Part shown: piece after piece, positions 60,332 to 64,000 of the stretch
Position numbering within the stretch: the stretch's first letter is position 1
Layout of the letters: the number at the start of each line of letters is the position of its first letter
Origin: Brucella thiophenivorans
Lineage (GTDB): Bacteria; Pseudomonadota; Alphaproteobacteria; Rhizobiales; Rhizobiaceae
Assembly (NCBI RefSeq): GCF_002252445.1
Contig: NZ_NNRJ01000061.1
Location: forward strand, 62,001-126,000
Length of the DNA stretch: 64,000 nt
Direction: 5' to 3'
Notes under the pieces: model-generated
Told to the model about the DNA's origin: nothing
The model's database searches: none
Seen by the model: the letters and a program-made list of their open reading frames with translations, nothing else
Made by a program: the position numbers and the translations under genes

Positions 60332-61303
60332 ATGAGCAGGCCATCTGTACAAAGCCCAAAATCGGTCGTTATGATCCGGCCACACCATTTTACGCCCAAT
60401 GCGCAAACCGCAAAAGACAATGCATTTCAGTCCATAGACGAACGCCGTTCGGCTGAAGTTCTGGCCAGAGCAGCTTTTGACGAAGTGACGGTCATGGCCG
60501 AAGGATTGGCCGATGCGGGTGTAACGGTACATCTGTTTGAAGATGAAACGCAGGCACTGCCGGATTCCGTTTTTCCGAATAATTGGTTTTCAACCCATTC
60601 GGGCGGGCATGTCGCTATTTATCCGATGTTTTCGGAAAGCCGCCAGAAAGAACGCCGCCCGGATGTTATCGAGATGCTGAAACGGGATTATCGCGTTCAG
60701 GATGTTATTGATTATTCGGGATTGGAACGAGATCACTTCTATCTTGAAGGCACTGGTGCCATGGTCCTCGACCATATTGGTCGCGTTGCCTATGCAGCTC
60801 GCTCGAACCGCACGAATGAAGTGGCATTGGAACGGTTCTGCACACATTTCAATTTTGAGCCGATGGTTTTTAATGCGCTCGATTCGTCGGGAAAGCCGAT
60901 TTATCACACCAATGTGCTGATGTGCATTGGTGCGGATTACGCGCTTGTCGGCACGGATATGATCACTGATCCGGCACGCCGTCAGGAGATTGTTGATCGC
61001 TTGCAGGAAACAGGTCGCACGGTCATCCATCTGTCCGCTGCACAGATCGGTGAGTTTGCCGGAAATGCCATTGAACTGGAAGGCCGGGATGGCCGGGTTC
61101 TCGCTCTTTCAGCACGCGCTTATGCTGCTCTGAGCAAGGCGCAGATTGAGACAATAGAGCAGACCGCAAAGCTGCTGCCATTCGCTGTACCAACGATTGA
61201 GCTGGCAGGCGGATCTGTTCGCTGCATGTTGGCCGGTATTCATCTTTCGCGCCGCACAACAAATGGCACACATTTGCTTTACGCAACAACAAGAGCCAGC
61301 TAG
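60332..61303 (+). CDS. ctlX: Citrulline utilisation hydrolase CtlX-type amidinotransferase-fold protein
   Basis: 323 residues, guanidino-group-modifying superfamily (arginine deiminase/DDAH fold). Blocks PDSVFPNNWFSTH, FYLEGTGAMVLD, YHTNVLMCIG (His) and GSVRCMLAGIHL (Cys nucleophile) match the CtlX group. Thought to hydrolyse citrulline or a related ureido compound. ATG 60332 is preferred; upstream in-frame ATGs (60278, 60290) overlap the possible leader ORF. Followed by ddaH 32 bp downstream. Confidence 0.8.
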   Translation: MSRPSVQSPKSVVMIRPHHFTPNAQTAKDNAFQSIDERRSAEVLARAAFDEVTVMAEGLADAGVTVHLFEDETQALPDSVFPNNWFSTHSGGHVAIYPMFSESRQKERRPDVIEMLKRDYRVQDVIDYSGLERDHFYLEGTGAMVLDHIGRVAYAARSNRTNEVALERFCTHFNFEPMVFNALDSSGKPIYHTNVLMCIGADYALVGTDMITDPARRQEIVDRLQETGRTVIHLSAAQIGEFAGNAIELEGRDGRVLALSARAYAALSKAQIETIEQTAKLLPFAVPTIELAGGSVRCMLAGIHLSRRTTNGTHLLYATTRAS

Positions 61304-61335
61304 ATAGGCTCCAGCTTAAATGAGGGTAACCTTCA

Positions 61336-62133
61336 ATGTCTTCTAACAGACCCGTTTATGAGTTTAATTCGATCATCGTCCGTGAGCCTTCGCGCTCGGT
61401 GGTGAATGGTCTTCGTGCGCTGGATAGCGGCAATCCGACCTATGAAGGCGTGAAGGCCGAGCATGACGCCTATATTGCTGCCATGCGCGCAGCCGGCGTC
61501 GAAGTCACAATCCTTCCGGCACTTGAAGAATTCCCTGATTCCATCTTCGTCGAGGATCCAGCACTCACTTTCACAGAAGGTGCTATTCTGCTGCGTCCGG
61601 GTGCTCTAACGCGCGTTGGTGAAACAGCTTTGATCGAACCAACGCTTCGCAACATGTTCGACACGGTTATCGATCTTCCAGAACCGGGTTTTGCTGATGG
61701 CGGCGACGTTCTGACAACCCAGAAGAGCGTGATGATCGGCCTTTCCGCCCGCACTGACAAGGCGGGCGCTGCGGCTCTCATTGCAAGCCTCGAAAAGATC
61801 GGTCGCAAGGGTGAAGTTGTTTCGACACCGGAAGGTGTTCTTCATTTCAAAACTGACTGTTCGCTTGTTGATGACGAAACCGTTCTTTCCACGAGCCGCC
61901 TTGCTAAGTCCGGTGTGTTTTCGGGCCTTCGTCAATTGATCGTGCCGGAAGGTGAAGAGGCGGCTGCCAATGCACTGCGTGTCAATGACGTTGTGATGGT
62001 TGGCTCTGACTTCCCACGTACCATCGAATTGCTGGACAAGAGCGGCTATAACGTGGTTCCACTTAAGACCACGGAAATCGGCAAAATTGATGCTGGCCTT
62101 TCCTGCATGTCGCTTCGCTGGTATCGCAAATAA
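61336..62133 (+). CDS. ddaH: Dimethylarginine dimethylaminohydrolase (dimethylargininase)
   Basis: 265 residues. DDAH motifs: EFPDSIFVEDPALTF near the middle, FADGGDVL, catalytic His in LHFKTDCS and nucleophile Cys in GLSCMSLRW at the C-terminus. The enzyme hydrolyses N-methylated arginines to citrulline and methylamines in the cytoplasm, and the neighbouring CtlX could then use the citrulline. GAGGGTAAC lies upstream of the ATG. A terminator follows; the transporter genes come next. Confidence 0.85.
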   Translation: MSSNRPVYEFNSIIVREPSRSVVNGLRALDSGNPTYEGVKAEHDAYIAAMRAAGVEVTILPALEEFPDSIFVEDPALTFTEGAILLRPGALTRVGETALIEPTLRNMFDTVIDLPEPGFADGGDVLTTQKSVMIGLSARTDKAGAAALIASLEKIGRKGEVVSTPEGVLHFKTDCSLVDDETVLSTSRLAKSGVFSGLRQLIVPEGEEAAANALRVNDVVMVGSDFPRTIELLDKSGYNVVPLKTTEIGKIDAGLSCMSLRWYRK

Positions 62134-62140
62134 TTCTGAT

Positions 62141-62175
62141 GGCTCGGGGGCACAGGCTCCTGAGCCATTTTCTTT
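62141..62175 (+). terminator. Rho-independent terminator after ddaH
   Basis: GGCTCGGG (62141-62148) pairs with CCTGAGCC (62159-62166) with one mismatch, followed by ATTTTCTTT. Located seven bases after the ddaH stop. Confidence 0.7.
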
Positions 62176-62241
62176 CTGCATTCCTCGTGCCTGTTATCAT
62201 CCAAGTGCAGGCCGCTACAAAAATATAAGGAGAACGGGAAC

Positions 62242-63042
62242 ATGGTTGGTTTTAAAGGGAAAATTGCTGGCGCGATTGCGCTTGTTGCATTGGCCAGTGG
62301 TGCTGCTCAGGCTGAAAAACTTCGCCTCGGCATGACGCCTGAGCCATATATGCCATTCACGCAGGTCAATGCGGCAGGCGAATGGGAAGGGCTGGAAGCA
62401 GACCTTTCACGCGCGCTTTGCGATAAGCTTGCAGACAAGTGCGAGTTCAAGTCCATGGCTTGGGATGGCCTCATTCCTTCGCTGACCGAAAACAAGGTGG
62501 ACTTTATTATTGGTGCGTTTTCGGTCACCGATGAGCGTCGCAAGGTCGTTGATTTCAGCACGCCTTATTATACCGAAGGTACGGTCGTTGTGGGTGCAAA
62601 GTCGGATACCGACAAGGTTGGCACGGTCGCTGCAAGCGACGGTTCCGGTGAAGTTGTCGATCAGGCAGCCCTGTCTGGCAAGATTGTCGGTGTTCAGACA
62701 TCAAGCGTGCAGTCGGCTTACATGACCAAGTATCTGCCGGATGTTTCCCTCAAAAGCTACGATACAGCTGATAATTCGGTTGCTGATCTTGTTGCGGGTC
62801 GCGTTGATTATGTTCTTGCACCTGATTTGTTCGTGCAGAACTTCCTGAAAACCCCACAGGGTGCAGATTACGAAATCAAGCTGGTCACACCGAAGAATGT
62901 TGTTTTGGGCGAAGGCGTTGCCTATGCAGTTCGCAAGGGTGACACGGAAACGCTTGGAAAAGTCGATGCAGCACTCGCTGAACTCGACAAGGACGGCACA
63001 CTTAAGGCGCTGGTCGATAAGTGGATTTTCGAACAGAAGTAA
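62242..63042 (+). CDS. Cationic/polar amino acid ABC transporter solute-binding protein (SBP_bac_3)
   Basis: 266 residues, signal peptide to about residue 24 (AIALVALASGAAQA). Family 3 blocks: LRLGMTPEPYMPFTQ, WEGLEADLSRALCDKLADKC, KSMAWDGLIPSLTENKVDFI and TDERRKVVDFSTPYY. Similar to lysine/arginine/histidine binding proteins; with ddaH and ctlX upstream, arginine or methylarginine is the likely ligand. TAAGGAGAA precedes the ATG. Permease genes follow. Confidence 0.85.
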   Translation: MVGFKGKIAGAIALVALASGAAQAEKLRLGMTPEPYMPFTQVNAAGEWEGLEADLSRALCDKLADKCEFKSMAWDGLIPSLTENKVDFIIGAFSVTDERRKVVDFSTPYYTEGTVVVGAKSDTDKVGTVAASDGSGEVVDQAALSGKIVGVQTSSVQSAYMTKYLPDVSLKSYDTADNSVADLVAGRVDYVLAPDLFVQNFLKTPQGADYEIKLVTPKNVVLGEGVAYAVRKGDTETLGKVDAALAELDKDGTLKALVDKWIFEQK

Positions 63043-63084
63043 TTTTGATTGGAAGCGGACGCCGGCAACGGCGTTCGCTCTACA

Positions 63085-63126
63085 GCATCGGCCAAAAATC
63101 GGAATCGTTTTTTCAGAGCCCGATGC
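63085..63126. repeat. Short palindromic intergenic element after binding-protein gene
   Basis: GCATCGG (63085-63091) pairs with CCGATGC (63120-63126), and the interior AAAATCGGAATCGTTTTTTC is itself partly self-complementary. The GCATCGG...ATCGGAATCG...CCGATGC layout is familiar from intergenic palindromes of Brucella/Rhizobium genomes, though only one copy occurs here. It lies in the 172-bp space between binding protein and permease. Confidence 0.5.
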
Positions 63127-63214
63127 GTAGGTTCAAAAATTCATAGCTTTTCTGCGTTTCGATACGAATAGAAAATCCTCTGAATTATTTTCCTGTTTGA
63201 TCGGATTATTGTCC

Positions 63215-63928
63215 ATGGATTCTTATTGGCAACTGCTAGCCTGGGGAAGTGAGGGCTGGGGAGACGAGTTTGCGCACGGACTTCTGATGACCTTGCAGGT
63301 CTCAGCTGTGGCATTTGCAGTCTCGTTTGTCTTTGGTCTTACTGGTGCCTCCGGGAAGCTTTCGCGCAATCGCTTCATAAAAGCCATTGCCGATTTATAC
63401 ACGACAGTTGTACGCGCTCTGCCGGAGCTGCTTGTTATTCTGTTGCTCTATTTTTCTGTCGCGACAGGTGCCGAAAAGCTGCTCAAAGCGACAGGTCTTG
63501 TTGGAAACAACTTCCAGTTCAGCGCCTTTTGGGCTGCGATCATAGCACTCGCATTCGTCAATGGCGCATTTATGACGGAAGTGCTGCGTGCCTCCTATCT
63601 GGCTATCCCACGGGGGCAAATTGAGGCTGCACTTTCCATTGGAATGCGCCGACGTCAGATATTCCTACGTGTTACTTTTCCGCAAATGATGCGTCATGCG
63701 GTTCCCGGCATTGGCAATCTTTGGCTGTCGATCACCAAGGAAAGCGCCATCATTTCGGTTCTCGGATCATTCCACGAATTGCTCTATACGGGCTACCGCG
63801 CAGCCGCATCCACCAAGCAATATGTTTTCTTCTATGGCCTCACAGCATTTCTGTTCCTGTGCATTACGCTGGTTTCGGTTCTGGTGATCATACAGCTTGA
63901 AAAGCGCCTGAGCAGGGGGCACGGATGA
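63215..63928 (+). CDS. Polar amino acid ABC transporter permease (ArtQ/HisQ-like)
   Basis: 237 residues, about five hydrophobic segments. HGLLMTLQVSAVAFAVSFVF near the N-terminus, EAA loop VLRASYLAIPRGQIEAALSI and the ITKESAIISVLGSFHELLY block. ATG 63215 is the probable start (no strong ribosome-binding site; an in-frame TTG at 63197 is an alternative). Overlaps the next permease start by four bases. Confidence 0.83.
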   Translation: MDSYWQLLAWGSEGWGDEFAHGLLMTLQVSAVAFAVSFVFGLTGASGKLSRNRFIKAIADLYTTVVRALPELLVILLLYFSVATGAEKLLKATGLVGNNFQFSAFWAAIIALAFVNGAFMTEVLRASYLAIPRGQIEAALSIGMRRRQIFLRVTFPQMMRHAVPGIGNLWLSITKESAIISVLGSFHELLYTGYRAAASTKQYVFFYGLTAFLFLCITLVSVLVIIQLEKRLSRGHG

Positions 63929-64000
63929 TGGAATCGATCACAAAAATTATTGAGTTCCTGCCTCCGCTGATTAAAGCACTGCCGCTGACGCTGCTTTTGA
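63925..64000 (+). CDS. Polar amino acid ABC transporter permease, N-terminal end (3' truncated by window)
   Basis: ATGA overlap with the previous permease; the 25 visible codons read MMESITKIIEFLPPLIKALP then TLLL, typical of the periplasmic lead-in and first membrane segment of an ArtM/HisM-type permease. Together with the preceding gene it would form the heterodimeric channel; the ATPase gene is expected beyond the window. Confidence 0.7.
   Translation, partial: MMESITKIIEFLPPLIKALPLTLLL

Noticed and set aside
1..64000. tRNA, rRNA, CRISPR, integrase, transposase, phage or replication-origin features
   Set aside because: None were recognised by eye on either strand; the only mobile-looking DNA is the short palindromic repeats.

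Overview
The window is bacterial chromosomal or large-replicon DNA, almost certainly from a rhizobial alphaproteobacterium of the Brucella/Ochrobactrum group. The evidence is a fructose-type frcBCA operon very like the Sinorhizobium one, a complete rhizobial-type ectoine cluster, a roughly 105-bp palindromic intergenic repeat of the Brucella kind, and moderate GC. There is no rRNA, tRNA, IS element, phage gene or CRISPR array. Nearly all of the 64 kb is scavenging and catabolism: seven ABC uptake systems, each with its own catabolic enzymes and local regulator.

Layout: (1) 1-8.4 kb: end of a Gfo/Idh/MocA oxidoreductase, a ketose 3-epimerase-like enzyme, then an amidohydrolase with a five-gene peptide-type ABC transporter. 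(2) 8.4-9.6 kb: L-2-hydroxyglutarate oxidase. (3) 9.7-16.2 kb: frcBCA sugar transporter, divergent from a ROK regulator, ROK sugar kinase and IMPase-type phosphatase. (4) 16.2-24.1 kb: a LuxR solo between two proline-iminopeptidase-like genes, followed by a second peptide-type ABC transporter. (5) 24.3-34.2 kb: LysR regulator, aminobutyraldehyde-type dehydrogenase, polar amino acid ABC transporter, DAO-type amine oxidase, and a 976-residue kinase / M23-like / class III aminotransferase fusion. (6) 34.4-46.9 kb: ectoine and hydroxyectoine uptake and degradation (enuR, ehuABCD, eutE/doeB, eutD/doeA, eutC, eutB, asnC/doeX, doeC, doeD). (7) 47-59.5 kb: a small secreted protein, then a SorC regulator divergent from a sugar ABC transporter, an acetoin-dehydrogenase-like complex (E1 alpha, E1 beta, E2 with hydrolase domain), an AhpD-like protein, an FGGY kinase and two SDR dehydrogenases. 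(8) 59.6-64 kb: Lrp regulator, CtlX, dimethylargininase and the start of an arginine-type ABC transporter.

The most notable system is region 4. The LuxR protein has exactly the ligand-pocket substitutions (W57 to M and Y61 to W in TraR numbering) of the plant-signal-responsive OryR/PsoR/PipR subfamily, lacks a luxI partner, is flanked by peptidases and a peptide-type transporter as in the Pseudomonas PipR system, and has a 20-bp inverted repeat in the divergent promoter region. Region 7 appears to be an undescribed pathway joining sugar or polyol uptake and phosphorylation to oxidative C-C cleavage by an Aco-type complex, with an AhpD-like CxxC protein where an E3 would be expected. Region 5 looks like a kinase plus phospho-lyase route for a hydroxyamine such as hydroxylysine or ethanolamine.

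On fine structure, every one of the seven solute-binding-protein genes is followed by a stem-loop, which probably sets its expression above that of the membrane components. Several regulators have candidate inverted-repeat operators at the expected positions. All functions are read from sequence motifs and context; no searches were run.
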